The notes: generated from the letters alone by a model not told the origin. Counted from the first letter of the stretch, positions 13,610 to 22,133 are shown. The stretch: DNA of 23,620 nt from Bacteroidales bacterium (GCA_029933565.1 JAOZNY010000016.1:1-23620); one strand, 5' to 3'. Numbers and translations are program-made.

Positions 13610-16471
13610 TTACTTCAAAGGCTTCACCCCACTATGAAAACTACTTTCCATTTTCTCCATTTTATATTTTTTCAGTTCTTTTTCAAAAGAGACCCATTTG
13701 TTGCCAATACAGGCCATCTTACAATCATCCTGAAGATAAGGGCAATCGCAAACATTAAATACTTTATCAACAATTTTTTGATATCGTAAAGTATGAAATT
13801 TAGAACTACCGGTTGCCGGACTACCACTTGCCGGACGGGCAACCAGTTGAAAATGAACATTATCATCTTCAAACTGCTTTCTAAAGAAATCGTAGGGCCC
13901 CATGTTTGCTGGTTCTTCCTGAACCCACATTAAGGAACTTGCATTTTTATATTTAGAGATTATTTTAAGAATCTGATCTTTAGGAAATGGATATAATTGC
14001 TCAATCCTTATCAAAGCCACACTCTCATTATTCAATTTTTCCCTTTCGGCAAGCAAATCGTAATAAACTTTACCACTACAAAATGCTAGCCTTGTAATCT
14101 TGTCTTTAATAATAAATTCATCATCAATTAATTCCTGGAAACCATCCTTGGTAAAACCAGATATTGGCGAAACACATTTTGGATGCCTCAACAAACTTTT
14201 AGGAGTAAATATAATTAATGGTTTGCGGAAATCTCTTTTCAACTGCCTTCTTAATACATGGAAAAAATTTGCTGGTGTGGTACAATTCACAATTTGCATA
14301 TTATTTTCGGCGCACAGAGTTAGGTATCTTTCAATTCTTGCACTGGAGTGTTCCGGCCCTTGCCCTTCAAAGCCGTGGGGGAGAAGGACAACAAGATCGT
14401 TCATAACATTCCACTTGTCTTCGGCACTACTTAAAAATTGGTCAAAAATTACTTGGGCTGTATTTGCAAAATCACCAAACTGTGCTTCCCAAATTGTTAA
14501 AGTATAAGGTGAGGCGAGCGAGTAACCATATTCAAAACCGAGCACACCGTATTCAGAAAGTGAGGAATTAAAAACCTCAAATTTTTCCTGATTAGTGCTG
14601 ATATTATTTAAAGGAACATATTTCTCAACTGTATTTTCCACATGCAACACAGCGTGGCGGTGCGAGAAAGTCCCTCTTTCAACGTCCTGTCCACTTAACC
14701 TTACGGGGACACCCTCTTCCAGTAAACTGCCATAGGCCAATAATTCGCCCATAGCCCAATCGAGAGTTCCTTTCTCCTCTACCATTTTACGTCTTTGGTT
14801 TTGAAGTCGAACAGTTTTATTAAAAAACTCTTTGTTGTCAGGAAGGCTTGTTATTTTTTCGGAAATATCAAATAATTGCTTTTTTGTAATTGCTGTTTTT
14901 GGCGACTTTAAAAAATCATCCTTAGTAGCCCTTCTTATTTTTTTCCAGGTTTGTCCCAGAAAACTATCAATGGTAGTTTTTTGATGTGTTTTTGCTGCTT
15001 TTAGGTTTTCTTCAAGTTTATCGTTTTGCAATTTTTCTTCAACATTACAATGTTCTGTTTCAATAAATCCTTCCGTAACAAGTTTGTTCTTATAAATTTT
15101 ATAAGGGTCTGGATGTTTTGCTATTTCTTTATACAATAATGGTTGGGTAAATCGGGGTTCATCACCCTCATTATGACCATATTTGCGATAACATAAAATA
15201 TCGATAAAAACATCTTTATGGAATTTATTTCTAAACTCCATTGCCAACTGAACGCTGTAGGCTACTGCTTCTGCGTCATCGCCATTAACATGAAAAACCG
15301 GCGATAAGGTTGTTTTTGCCACATCGGTGCAATAAGTACTCGATCGGGCATCAAGGTAATCTGTTGTAAAACCAACCTGATTGTTTACAACTAAATGTAT
15401 TGTTCCTCCTGTAGAATAGCCTTTAAGGTCTTGCATCTGAATTACCTCATAAACAACACCTTGTCCGGCTATTGAAGCATCACCATGAATAATAATTGGA
15501 ACTATTTTGTTTGCATCACCTTTGTAAATATCATCTATCTTTGAGCGGGTAATCCCTTCTACCACTGGATTTACAGCTTCGAGGTGCGAAGGATTTGGGG
15601 CAAGGGTCATTTTTACATCATTGCCATTACTCGCTTTTCTGTTAACTGAATAGCCCAGGTGATATTTAACATCACCCAGAATTCCTTCATCGCCATAATC
15701 AACCCCTTCAAATTCATGAAAAATATCCTCATAGGGTTTACGTAAAATATTTGCCAGAACATTCAGCCTTCCGCGATGTGGCATTCCAATAATAAATTCC
15801 TCAATTCCAAGTTCACTACCTTTTTCCATTACTGCATCAAGAGCAGGTATAAGGGCTTCAGCACCTTCAAGCGAAAAACGTTTTTGTCCCGGGAATTTTT
15901 TCTGAAGGAATTTTTCAAAAAACACTGCCCTCATAAGTTTTTGGAGGATGTACTTTTTTATTTCTACATCATAGTTTGGAGTATTTCTGGTTTTTTCTAT
16001 TTTTTGTTTTAACCAATTAACAATTTCTAGATCTCTGATAAACAAATATTCTACCCCTATCGAACTGCAGTAGGTTTGGTTTAGGAAAGAAATTATGTCG
16101 CTAAGTTTGGCTTTACCAAGACCAATCTCTTTTCCTGCTTCAAATCTTTTGTCAAGGTCAGAATCAAGCAAGCCATAGTTAGCAATGCTCAGATCGGGTT
16201 TGTATTCCCGTCGTTTTCTAACAGGATTAGTAAGTGTAAACAGATGCCCCCTTCGTCTGTAATCATTTATCAGGTTAATTATTTTGAACTCGTCGGAATT
16301 AATATTTCCTTGAGTTGTAGGTTTTATGCTATACTCTTTTTGACCAAAATCAAAACCTGCAAAAAAACTCTGCCAGCCTTTATCAACTGATGAAGGATCT
16401 TCTTTAAATTTCTGGTAATACTGGTTGATTACTTTGGGGTCTGTATTATTTACAAAGTCGTAATTATCCAT
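13610..16471 (-). CDS. sucA: 2-oxoglutarate dehydrogenase E1 component
   Basis: SucA is the thiamine-diphosphate E1 that decarboxylates 2-oxoglutarate and succinylates the E2 lipoyl group. The product is 953 aa against about 930 in E. coli. The N-terminal E2-binding segment is DNYDFVNNTDPKVINQYY. Conserved blocks in order include GMPHRGRLNVLAN, HLGYS, NPSHLEAVNPVVEG, the ThDP-binding region starting HGDASIAGQGVVYE, the block KYGHNEGDEPRFTQP, and in the second half FSHRHAVLH, EAQFGDFANTAQVIFDQF, LLPHGFEGQGPEHSSAR and ARPASGSPATGS. The C-terminal tail carries an unusual cysteine cluster, C908, C910, C917 and C921 (CDCPYLQDDCKMAC), not part of the catalytic fold as known from E. coli. A promoter element lies 24 nt upstream of the ATG. 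sucB follows after 198 bp of repeats. Confidence 0.96.
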   Translation of the reverse strand: MDNYDFVNNTDPKVINQYYQKFKEDPSSVDKGWQSFFAGFDFGQKEYSIKPTTQGNINSDEFKIINLINDYRRRGHLFTLTNPVRKRREYKPDLSIANYGLLDSDLDKRFEAGKEIGLGKAKLSDIISFLNQTYCSSIGVEYLFIRDLEIVNWLKQKIEKTRNTPNYDVEIKKYILQKLMRAVFFEKFLQKKFPGQKRFSLEGAEALIPALDAVMEKGSELGIEEFIIGMPHRGRLNVLANILRKPYEDIFHEFEGVDYGDEGILGDVKYHLGYSVNRKASNGNDVKMTLAPNPSHLEAVNPVVEGITRSKIDDIYKGDANKIVPIIIHGDASIAGQGVVYEVIQMQDLKGYSTGGTIHLVVNNQVGFTTDYLDARSSTYCTDVAKTTLSPVFHVNGDDAEAVAYSVQLAMEFRNKFHKDVFIDILCYRKYGHNEGDEPRFTQPLLYKEIAKHPDPYKIYKNKLVTEGFIETEHCNVEEKLQNDKLEENLKAAKTHQKTTIDSFLGQTWKKIRRATKDDFLKSPKTAITKKQLFDISEKITSLPDNKEFFNKTVRLQNQRRKMVEEKGTLDWAMGELLAYGSLLEEGVPVRLSGQDVERGTFSHRHAVLHVENTVEKYVPLNNISTNQEKFEVFNSSLSEYGVLGFEYGYSLASPYTLTIWEAQFGDFANTAQVIFDQFLSSAEDKWNVMNDLVVLLPHGFEGQGPEHSSARIERYLTLCAENNMQIVNCTTPANFFHVLRRQLKRDFRKPLIIFTPKSLLRHPKCVSPISGFTKDGFQELIDDEFIIKDKITRLAFCSGKVYYDLLAEREKLNNESVALIRIEQLYPFPKDQILKIISKYKNASSLMWVQEEPANMGPYDFFRKQFEDDNVHFQLVARPASGSPATGSSKFHTLRYQKIVDKVFNVCDCPYLQDDCKMACIGNKWVSFEKELKKYKMEKMESSFHSGVKPLK

Positions 16472-16495
16472 TTATTAGAAATAAGATATTTTTGT

Positions 16496-16503
16496 CAAAG
16501 GTA
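16496..16503 (-). promoter_or_regulatory. -7 promoter element of sucA
   Basis: On the minus strand this reads TACCTTTG, a perfect TAnnTTTG, 24 nt ahead of the sucA ATG at 16471. The predicted leader is about 18 nt. No clear -33 TTG is seen. Confidence 0.65.
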
Positions 16504-16551
16504 TAAAAAGAACCCGACTTATTTAGATTGATTTTAAATATGTTTTTGGAG

Positions 16552-16591
16552 CATAAAAAAACCCGGCCAATTATAAAAATAGGTCGGGTTT
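16552..16591 (-). terminator. Intrinsic terminator of the ferredoxin gene
   Basis: AAACCCGGCC (16559-16568) pairs with GGTCGGGTTT (16582-16591), nine Watson-Crick pairs and one imperfect pair. On the minus strand the stem is followed by a run of seven T, giving a proper U-tract. It separates the ferredoxin transcript from sucA. Confidence 0.85.
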
Positions 16592-16609
16592 AAATTTTAT
16601 TGTATCCTA

Positions 16610-16777
16610 TTATTCAGGATGAATTGCCTCTACAGGGCAAACGTCTGCGCAAGCACCACAATCAGTACAAAGATCAGGATCAATAACATAGATATCACCT
16701 TCTGAGATTGCCTCAACAGGGCATTCGTCAATGCAAGTACCACAAGCAGTACAGTCATCATTAATTTTGTAAGCCAT
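16610..16777 (-). CDS. 2x[4Fe-4S] ferredoxin
   Basis: This is a short gene of 55 codons reading MAYKINDDCTACGTCIDECP at its start. Two motifs of the form CxxCxxCxxxCP are present (Cys9, 12, 15, 19 and Cys37, 40, 43, 47), with the near-perfect internal duplication typical of clostridial-type ferredoxins. The protein is acidic and cytosolic and carries low-potential electrons. It has its own promoter (16809-16816) and terminator. It lies between sucA and the divergently transcribed korAB. KorAB here has no ferredoxin-like delta subunit, so this protein is a natural electron acceptor for it; the pairing is inferred from position. Confidence 0.95.
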   Translation of the reverse strand: MAYKINDDCTACGTCIDECPVEAISEGDIYVIDPDLCTDCGACADVCPVEAIHPE

Positions 16778-16808
16778 AATAAATTGTTTTTAAATTCAAA
16801 ATAATCTG

Positions 16809-16816
16809 CAAATATA
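16809..16816 (-). promoter_or_regulatory. -7 promoter element of the ferredoxin gene
   Basis: On the minus strand this reads TATATTTG, a perfect TAnnTTTG, 31 nt ahead of the ferredoxin ATG at 16777. Confidence 0.65.
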
Positions 16817-17042
16817 TAGATTATGTGAATTAGCCGTATAAAAGATAAAATATTTTTTTTTGTGCAAAAAAACTGTTTTTAGAAGTGTTTGGGAATAGTT
16901 TTTCCTTATGTGAAATTTAGACTAATTATAATTAAGCCATCTATATATGTCAGTAAAATATATCTGTACTTCTAAAAGGTAGTAGATCAGGTAAATATAT
17001 AAAATATTGTATTGGCTTTTATTAAGAAGTTCTTGTGAAAAA
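16817..17042. other. Non-coding gap between divergent ferredoxin and kor units
   Basis: This is the inner part of the 329-bp gap between the ferredoxin gene and korA. It is very AT-rich with homopolymer runs of T and A. No credible gene, RNA structure or terminator was seen in it. The functional elements recognised are at its two edges: the ferredoxin promoter (16809-16816) and the kor inverted repeat and promoter (17043-17088). Confidence 0.6.
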
Positions 17043-17081
17043 AAAGCAATAAACAATAGTCAATACTTTAAATATTGCTTT
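17043..17081. promoter_or_regulatory. 9-bp inverted repeat over the kor promoter (candidate operator)
   Basis: AAAGCAATA (17043-17051) is matched by TATTGCTTT (17073-17081) with 21 nt between the arms. The right arm abuts the -7 box at 17081-17088, so the element spans roughly -52 to -14 relative to the predicted start. The arms are two helical turns apart on centre (30 bp is nearly three turns), which could suit a dimeric regulator. Confidence 0.4.
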
Positions 17082-17088
17082 ACTTTTG
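17081..17088 (+). promoter_or_regulatory. -7 promoter element of korAB
   Basis: TACTTTTG is a perfect TAnnTTTG, 18 nt ahead of the korA ATG at 17107, giving a leader of about 12 nt. No -33 TTG at normal spacing. Confidence 0.65.
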
Positions 17089-17106
17089 CTCGAATAAATA
17101 ATAATT

Positions 17107-18954
17107 ATGACCGATAGTAAAAATAAAGTTATTGAACTAGAAAAAGCAGTCATCAGGTTTGCCGGCGATTCTGGCGATGGGATGCAGTTGACGGGAAGTT
17201 TGTTCTCCGATTCAACAGCTTTTGCAGGAAATGATTTTGCAACGTTCCCTGATTATCCTTCCGAAATAAGGGCACCTCAAGGAACTGTATCCGGAGTATC
17301 TGGGTTTCAGATTCATTTTGGTAGTAATGACATACATACTTCTGGAGATCAGGCAGATGTTCTTGTGGCAATGAATCCTGCTTCTTTGAAGGCAAATAAG
17401 AACTGGATGACTAATGATGCCGTTATTATTGTTGATAACGATGCTTTTACTGAAAAGAATATTATAAAGGCAGGCTACGAAAATAATCCACTTACCGATG
17501 GCACATTAAATGGCCATCTGGTGGTAAATGCCCCCATAGCTACTCTTACAAAAGCGGCAGTTAGCGAACTGGATATTGACAATAAGTCGGCTCAAAAGTC
17601 GAAGAATATGTTTGCACTTGGAATGATTTTCTATATGTTCAACCGTTCGTATGAGAAAACGTTTACTTTTTTTGAAAACAAATTTAAGACCAAGCCACTT
17701 ATAGTGGAGTCAAATAAACTTGTTTTAAAAGCAGGTTATAATTTTGCCGATACCATAGAAGCGTTTACGAATACCTTTAAAATAGCACCAGCTAAGCTGA
17801 ATAAAGGGAGATATAGGAATGTAACAGGTAATCTTGCAACTGCATGGGGATTGCTTGCTGCAGCCGAACGCTCCGGGCTGAAGTTGTTTATTGGGTCGTA
17901 CCCTATTACCCCTGCAACAGAAATACTTCAGGAACTTGCAAAACACAAACAGTTTTCTGCTGTTTCATTTCAGGCAGAGGATGAAATTGCCGGTATTGTT
18001 TCTACTATTGGTGCCAGTTTTGCCGGTGCACTCCCCGTTACATCAACTTCAGGGCCAGGGCTTTCGTTAAAAAGTGAAGCGCTTGGTTTAGCTGTAATGA
18101 CAGAACTTCCTTTGGTGGTTGTAAATGTTCAGCGTGGTGGTCCTTCAACAGGTTTACCAACAAAATCAGAGCAGTCGGATTTATATCAGGCACTTTTTGG
18201 ACGAAATGGTGAAGCACCATTAATTGTTATGGCAGCAAGTAGTTCATCTGATTGTTTTTATTCAGCATTTGAAGCCGTGAAACTTTCACTCGAACATATG
18301 ACCCCCGTCATACTTCTTACCGATGGCTCATTGGCCAATGGTTCAGAGGTATTTAAAATTCCTAAGGTTAACAGTTTGCCAAAGATTAAACCACCTATTG
18401 CTAAAGCTAACGATGCCGATTATAAACCATATGCCCGCGACAGTAAAAAATTAAGCCGACCATGGGCAATCCCAGGAACAGAAGGTTTACGACATAGGAT
18501 TGGTGGCTTGGAAAAAGAAAATATTTCAGGAAATGTTTCTCATAATCCTGAAAATCATCAACTGATGAGCGAACTAAGACAAGAAAAAGTTGAAAGAGTT
18601 GCAGATTTTATTTCCAGCCAAACAGTTGAAGGTGATGAAAATGCTGATATTTTAGTAGTAAGTTGGGGAGGCACTTATGGTGTTATGTTAACGGCTGTTG
18701 AACAGTTGTTGAAAGAAGGGTATTCAATTGCATTCACTCATTTCAAACATATTATGCCTTTTCCAAAGAATACTGAGGACATATTGAGCAAATACAAGAA
18801 AATTCTGGTTTGTGAAATTAATATGGGACAGTTTGTAAACTATCTGCGTATGAAGTTTCCTAAGTATGATTACGGACAATATAACAAAATTCAGGGATTG
18901 CCATTTACTGTTGCCGAACTGAAAAAAGAATTTATTACTCTTATTAACGAATAA
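17107..18954 (+). CDS. korA: 2-oxoacid (2-oxoglutarate):ferredoxin oxidoreductase, fused gamma-alpha subunit
   Basis: KorAB oxidatively decarboxylates a 2-oxoacid, probably 2-oxoglutarate, to the acyl-CoA and reduces ferredoxin; the reaction is reversible. The product is 615 aa, the size of the fused gamma-alpha subunit. The gamma domain covers about residues 12-195 (RFAGDSGDGMQLTGSLFSDS, FPDYPSEIRAPQGTVSG). The alpha pyrimidine-binding domain follows from about 235 (GSYPITPATEILQELA, FQAEDEIAGIVSTIGASFAGA, TSTSGPGLSLKSE, QRGGPSTGLPTKSEQSDL). Domain II occupies the C-terminal third (TPVILLTDGSLANGSE, WGGTYG, MPFPKN). The gene starts 12 nt after its predicted transcript start and ends 5 nt before korB. 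2-oxoglutarate is favoured because the closest family pattern is KorA; other 2-oxoacids cannot be excluded by eye. Confidence 0.93.
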   Translation: MTDSKNKVIELEKAVIRFAGDSGDGMQLTGSLFSDSTAFAGNDFATFPDYPSEIRAPQGTVSGVSGFQIHFGSNDIHTSGDQADVLVAMNPASLKANKNWMTNDAVIIVDNDAFTEKNIIKAGYENNPLTDGTLNGHLVVNAPIATLTKAAVSELDIDNKSAQKSKNMFALGMIFYMFNRSYEKTFTFFENKFKTKPLIVESNKLVLKAGYNFADTIEAFTNTFKIAPAKLNKGRYRNVTGNLATAWGLLAAAERSGLKLFIGSYPITPATEILQELAKHKQFSAVSFQAEDEIAGIVSTIGASFAGALPVTSTSGPGLSLKSEALGLAVMTELPLVVVNVQRGGPSTGLPTKSEQSDLYQALFGRNGEAPLIVMAASSSSDCFYSAFEAVKLSLEHMTPVILLTDGSLANGSEVFKIPKVNSLPKIKPPIAKANDADYKPYARDSKKLSRPWAIPGTEGLRHRIGGLEKENISGNVSHNPENHQLMSELRQEKVERVADFISSQTVEGDENADILVVSWGGTYGVMLTAVEQLLKEGYSIAFTHFKHIMPFPKNTEDILSKYKKILVCEINMGQFVNYLRMKFPKYDYGQYNKIQGLPFTVAELKKEFITLINE

Positions 18955-18959
18955 TAAAA

Positions 18960-19991
18960 ATGGAAAATATTATAGATACTGCCAAACTGGTTCTAACGAA
19001 AAAAGACTTTGAAAGCGATCAGATGGTGAAATGGTGCCCCGGTTGTGGTGATCATGCAATTTTAAAATCAGTTGAAAATGTTTTTCCTGAGTTGGGTATT
19101 CCAAAGGAGGATTTTGTTGTTGTTTCAGGTATAGGATGTTCATCGAGATTTCCATACTATATGAACACATATGGTATTCATGGTATTCATGGCCGTGCAG
19201 CGGCACTGGCTACAGGCATTAAAATTGCAAATCCTAAACTTAGTGTTTGGATGATTACCGGTGATGGTGATTCAATGGCAATTGGAGGAAATCATTTTAT
19301 TCATGTTGCTCGTCGTAATCCTGACGTAAATATTTTATTGTTCAACAATAAAATTTATGGACTTACAAAGGGGCAATATTCACCAACTACTCCTAAAGGT
19401 TCTAAAACAAAAACATCACCACAAGGTTCGTTTGAAACACCATTTAACCCAGGTGAACTGGTAATGGGAGCAAGGGGTAAATTCTTTGCAAGAGTTGTTG
19501 ATACCAACATAAAAATGATGACCAGAATTTTCAAGGAAGCATCTGAACATCATGGAGCATCCATTGTTGAAATACTGGCTAATTGTGTTATTTTCAATAA
19601 TAAGGTTCATGGTTTGATCACCGGTAGAGATACGAAAGAAGATAATCAGATTTTTCTTGAGGCTGGCCAACCAATGATTTATGGTAAGGAAAAAGACAAA
19701 GGGATTATTTTAGATGGTGCACAACTCAAATCAGTTACTATTGGAGAAAATGGGATTACTGAAAGTGATTTAATGGTACATGATCCAACAACCGAGGATT
19801 CAGGAATTCATATAATGCTTGCAAATATGGCACCACCAGAATTACCAGCTGCCATGGGTGTTATTCGCTCTGTAAAAGCACCAACAATTGAAGACTCAGT
19901 TTGGGCATCTGTTGAGCATGAAAAGCAGATATCTCCATTAAAAAATGTTGATGACTTGCTTAACAGCGGTAGTACATGGGATATTGACTAA
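18960..19991 (+). CDS. korB: 2-oxoacid (2-oxoglutarate):ferredoxin oxidoreductase, beta subunit
   Basis: The beta subunit binds thiamine diphosphate and the [4Fe-4S] cluster that passes electrons to ferredoxin. The product is 343 aa. Cluster cysteines are seen in WCPGCGDHA (near residues 26-29), in SGIGCSSRFP (near 60) and distally in ILANCVIFNN (near 208). The ThDP motif is GDGDSMAIGGNHFIHVARRN (near residues 100-120), ending in LLFNNKIYGLTKGQYSPTT. It follows korA by 5 nt and is closed by a strong terminator. No separate delta (ferredoxin domain) subunit is present, and a stand-alone ferredoxin is encoded divergently upstream. KorAB duplicates the step made by SucAB next door. Confidence 0.94.
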   Translation: MENIIDTAKLVLTKKDFESDQMVKWCPGCGDHAILKSVENVFPELGIPKEDFVVVSGIGCSSRFPYYMNTYGIHGIHGRAAALATGIKIANPKLSVWMITGDGDSMAIGGNHFIHVARRNPDVNILLFNNKIYGLTKGQYSPTTPKGSKTKTSPQGSFETPFNPGELVMGARGKFFARVVDTNIKMMTRIFKEASEHHGASIVEILANCVIFNNKVHGLITGRDTKEDNQIFLEAGQPMIYGKEKDKGIILDGAQLKSVTIGENGITESDLMVHDPTTEDSGIHIMLANMAPPELPAAMGVIRSVKAPTIEDSVWASVEHEKQISPLKNVDDLLNSGSTWDID

Positions 19992-20010
19992 CAATTATTC
20001 ATTATATTTT

Positions 20011-20041
20011 AAAGGCTATCCTTGCGGGTAGCCTTTTTTTT
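20011..20041 (+). terminator. Intrinsic terminator of korAB
   Basis: AAAGGCTA (20011-20018) pairs with TAGCCTTT (20029-20036), extended by CC/GG, around a short loop, followed by a run of T to 20041. On the minus strand the U-tract is shorter, so it may also help end the convergent Omp85 transcript. Confidence 0.9.
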
Positions 20042-20061
20042 ATCTTTAAATTAGTGTTGTA

Positions 20062-21453
20062 TTAAATTGGTGCAACCATCGAAATGTAAAATCCCGTTCT
20101 ACCTTGCTTGTTTAATGTATATTCCATTCTTAACACCATATCGTAATATGTGACAAAATCAATACCAACACCGGTTCCCCAAAGTAGTTGGTTGTTCAGT
20201 GGATTGTTTTCGTACCAATATTTATCCTGGGAATACCCCATATCAAAAAAGATATTGGCGAAAAGTGCGTAAAACAATTTACCGAATTTTTCTGTTTTTA
20301 TCCACTTGATATCAACGTTAGTTTTGGGGATTAGTGTAAACTTAAGGTTAGTTTTTAATAATCCGGTATTTTGGCCATTAATCAAGTATAATTCATATCC
20401 ACGAACATCAAAACCGTAGAGCCCTATACCTCCTGCAAGAAAATATGGTTGAAAATTATCGGTAAAAGTAACTCCACCACTAAGGCCATAAGCAAAATTG
20501 ATTCGCTTCCAAATATTAAAATAATGGTCGATATTAACTCTGAATGAAAATTCATTTACTTCTTTAGAAAGTATTCCAAGACCAATTTTCAAAATTTGAA
20601 TATCGAAATAATATCCTTTAAGGGGATAAGGTTTGTAGTCTCTGAAATCATGTTTGTATGAATAATTTATGGTGAAGAAATTGTATTCTGTTTCACCATA
20701 AGTATAATTAGGGTTATAAAATAATATTGAATCAGCAATATTTATGTGGTTAAACCCTAACCCAATTTGATGCAAAAAGTTAAACTTTGGCCTAAAGGTA
20801 AGGTTTGCTGAAGCAAAGCCCTGTTTTCGTGCATAGCCATCTTCAGTTTTATAATACAGATATCTATTGTCCTCAGAAGCATAGGCTATTTCATGGTTTA
20901 ATTGGTAACCACCTTCAAATCCCATTCCAAATATCTGGTTTTTTGTTAAGTAGGGTATTTGCCATTTTAATTTATACATTTGGTCGTACCCACCTTTAAT
21001 AATAATATTGAGGGTTTCCATCCTGCCACGGAAATTCTCTACCCTAAGGTCAACACCAAAATTAATCCTGCTCCAGTCTTTATTTTCCCACCAAATATTA
21101 ATATTCCTATCGGCATATTCCAAAAGGGGAACGGGCCAGATATACCATCTCTCGATAACACTTACTACAATATTGCACACTCCATTATTACAGTTTTTGG
21201 TAATTGTAACAAAGTTGAAGAGGGATCGGTTTAATAGGTTTTGCCTGCTTCTTACTATCTTTTCGTTGAGTTCCTTTTCGCTTATTAATTCACCTTCTGC
21301 GAATTCAAGTTCGCGCATAATAATGGGCTTATGCGTAATTTTGTCACCCTCTACAATTATACTGCCAATTTCTATAATTACATTATCCTGAGCAACACAC
21401 TGAACCCCAATTAAATATAAGACGGTAAATATAATATGGAATTTTAATCCCAT
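20062..21453 (-). CDS. BamA/TamA (Omp85) family outer-membrane protein with one POTRA domain
   Basis: The product is 463 aa. A signal peptide (MGLKFH, hydrophobic core, QCVAQ) ends near residue 22. One POTRA domain covers about residues 28-110 (IIVEGDKITHKPIIMRELEF, then QNLLNRSLFNFVTI and the strand CNIVVSVIERW). The remaining 350 residues are a 16-strand Omp85 barrel rich in alternating aromatics, with the lid-lock motif FDVRGYE and the last strand GRTGFYISMVAPI. The single POTRA and short length distinguish it from BamA (881 aa, five POTRAs, at 2616). The cargo is unknown: it may insert or export a specific substrate, or act like a TamA-type factor. Its start is 2 bp after the stop of the CBS-domain gene, so the two are cotranscribed. 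Confidence 0.88.
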   Translation of the reverse strand: MGLKFHIIFTVLYLIGVQCVAQDNVIIEIGSIIVEGDKITHKPIIMRELEFAEGELISEKELNEKIVRSRQNLLNRSLFNFVTITKNCNNGVCNIVVSVIERWYIWPVPLLEYADRNINIWWENKDWSRINFGVDLRVENFRGRMETLNIIIKGGYDQMYKLKWQIPYLTKNQIFGMGFEGGYQLNHEIAYASEDNRYLYYKTEDGYARKQGFASANLTFRPKFNFLHQIGLGFNHINIADSILFYNPNYTYGETEYNFFTINYSYKHDFRDYKPYPLKGYYFDIQILKIGLGILSKEVNEFSFRVNIDHYFNIWKRINFAYGLSGGVTFTDNFQPYFLAGGIGLYGFDVRGYELYLINGQNTGLLKTNLKFTLIPKTNVDIKWIKTEKFGKLFYALFANIFFDMGYSQDKYWYENNPLNNQLLWGTGVGIDFVTYYDMVLRMEYTLNKQGRTGFYISMVAPI

Positions 21454-21455
21454 AA

Positions 21456-22118
21456 TTAAATATTGAGGTAATTCATCAGTGAGTCGTAGTGCTCTTTTAA
21501 GTCTTCATTATCGTTATTCTCACCAAATGTTGCTTTTACAATATAATTATATCTGGTGAAGGTTTGAAGAATGGGCTCAATTTCGTTAGTGCTAATTTTT
21601 AATATTACCTCAATTAAAGTGGAATTGCTATGGTTGCCCAGAAAACAACTTAAAACTTTTGCATTATTCGATTCAACAATATTTGCAATCTCAGTAAGAC
21701 TGTAATCTTTTTGGCTCATTTCCAAAACGATTACCCCACCAGGATTGTTTACTGAAAAAGAAGATGAAAAATAAGATAGAAGTTTTTGTAAAGTTATTAC
21801 TCCAACATATTTTTGGTGATTGTCGACAACCGGAATTAATGATAGGGAAGATTTCTCAAACAACTCAATGACTTCATAAATATGTTGGTGTTCCGTTACA
21901 TATGATTTACTTAGACCTAGGTTATGATTTCCAATTGGATCATCGTAATTGTTCTGGTCAAGGATGTCTTTTTCAGAAATAAGACCTAGATAATTATCTC
22001 CATTTACAATTGGCAAGTGTGAGACCTTGTATTCATCCATCCAACGAAGGGCAATATTACCTGTGTCAGATGTTTTTAGTGGGATAATACTTTCTGAAAT
22101 AAGATGCCTTGCAATCAT
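21456..22118 (-). CDS. CBS-domain pair protein with ACT-like C-terminal domain
   Basis: The product is 220 aa from the ATG at 22118 (MIARHLISESIIPLKTSD). The open frame reaches a TTG at 22136, but that codon lies within a perfect -7 promoter element, so the ATG is preferred. Two CBS motifs form a Bateman module: about residues 10-60 (LRWMDEYKVSHLPIVNGDNYLGLISEKDI is its core, split here for reference) and about 75-125 (FEKSSLSLIPVVDNHQKY, GVITLQKLL). Residues about 128-200 look like an ACT-type ligand domain (GGVIVLEMSQKDYSLTEIANIVESNN). CBS pairs bind adenine nucleotides, so it is probably a soluble sensor. In other Bacteroidota, as I recall, such a gene precedes nadK; here it precedes a single-POTRA Omp85 gene, 2 bp away. 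Confidence 0.85.
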   Translation of the reverse strand: MIARHLISESIIPLKTSDTGNIALRWMDEYKVSHLPIVNGDNYLGLISEKDILDQNNYDDPIGNHNLGLSKSYVTEHQHIYEVIELFEKSSLSLIPVVDNHQKYVGVITLQKLLSYFSSSFSVNNPGGVIVLEMSQKDYSLTEIANIVESNNAKVLSCFLGNHSNSTLIEVILKISTNEIEPILQTFTRYNYIVKATFGENNDNEDLKEHYDSLMNYLNI

Positions 22119-22133
22119 TAATTTATTTTTAGC

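Noticed and set aside
14100..14507. Plus-strand open frame of 135 codons
   Set aside because: It is entirely antisense to conserved SucA sequence and shows no family resemblance or promoter.
21008..21391. Plus-strand open frame of 127 codons
   Set aside because: It is antisense to the POTRA and first barrel strands of the single-POTRA Omp85 gene; its Leu/Ser/Ile-rich content is typical of a shadow frame.
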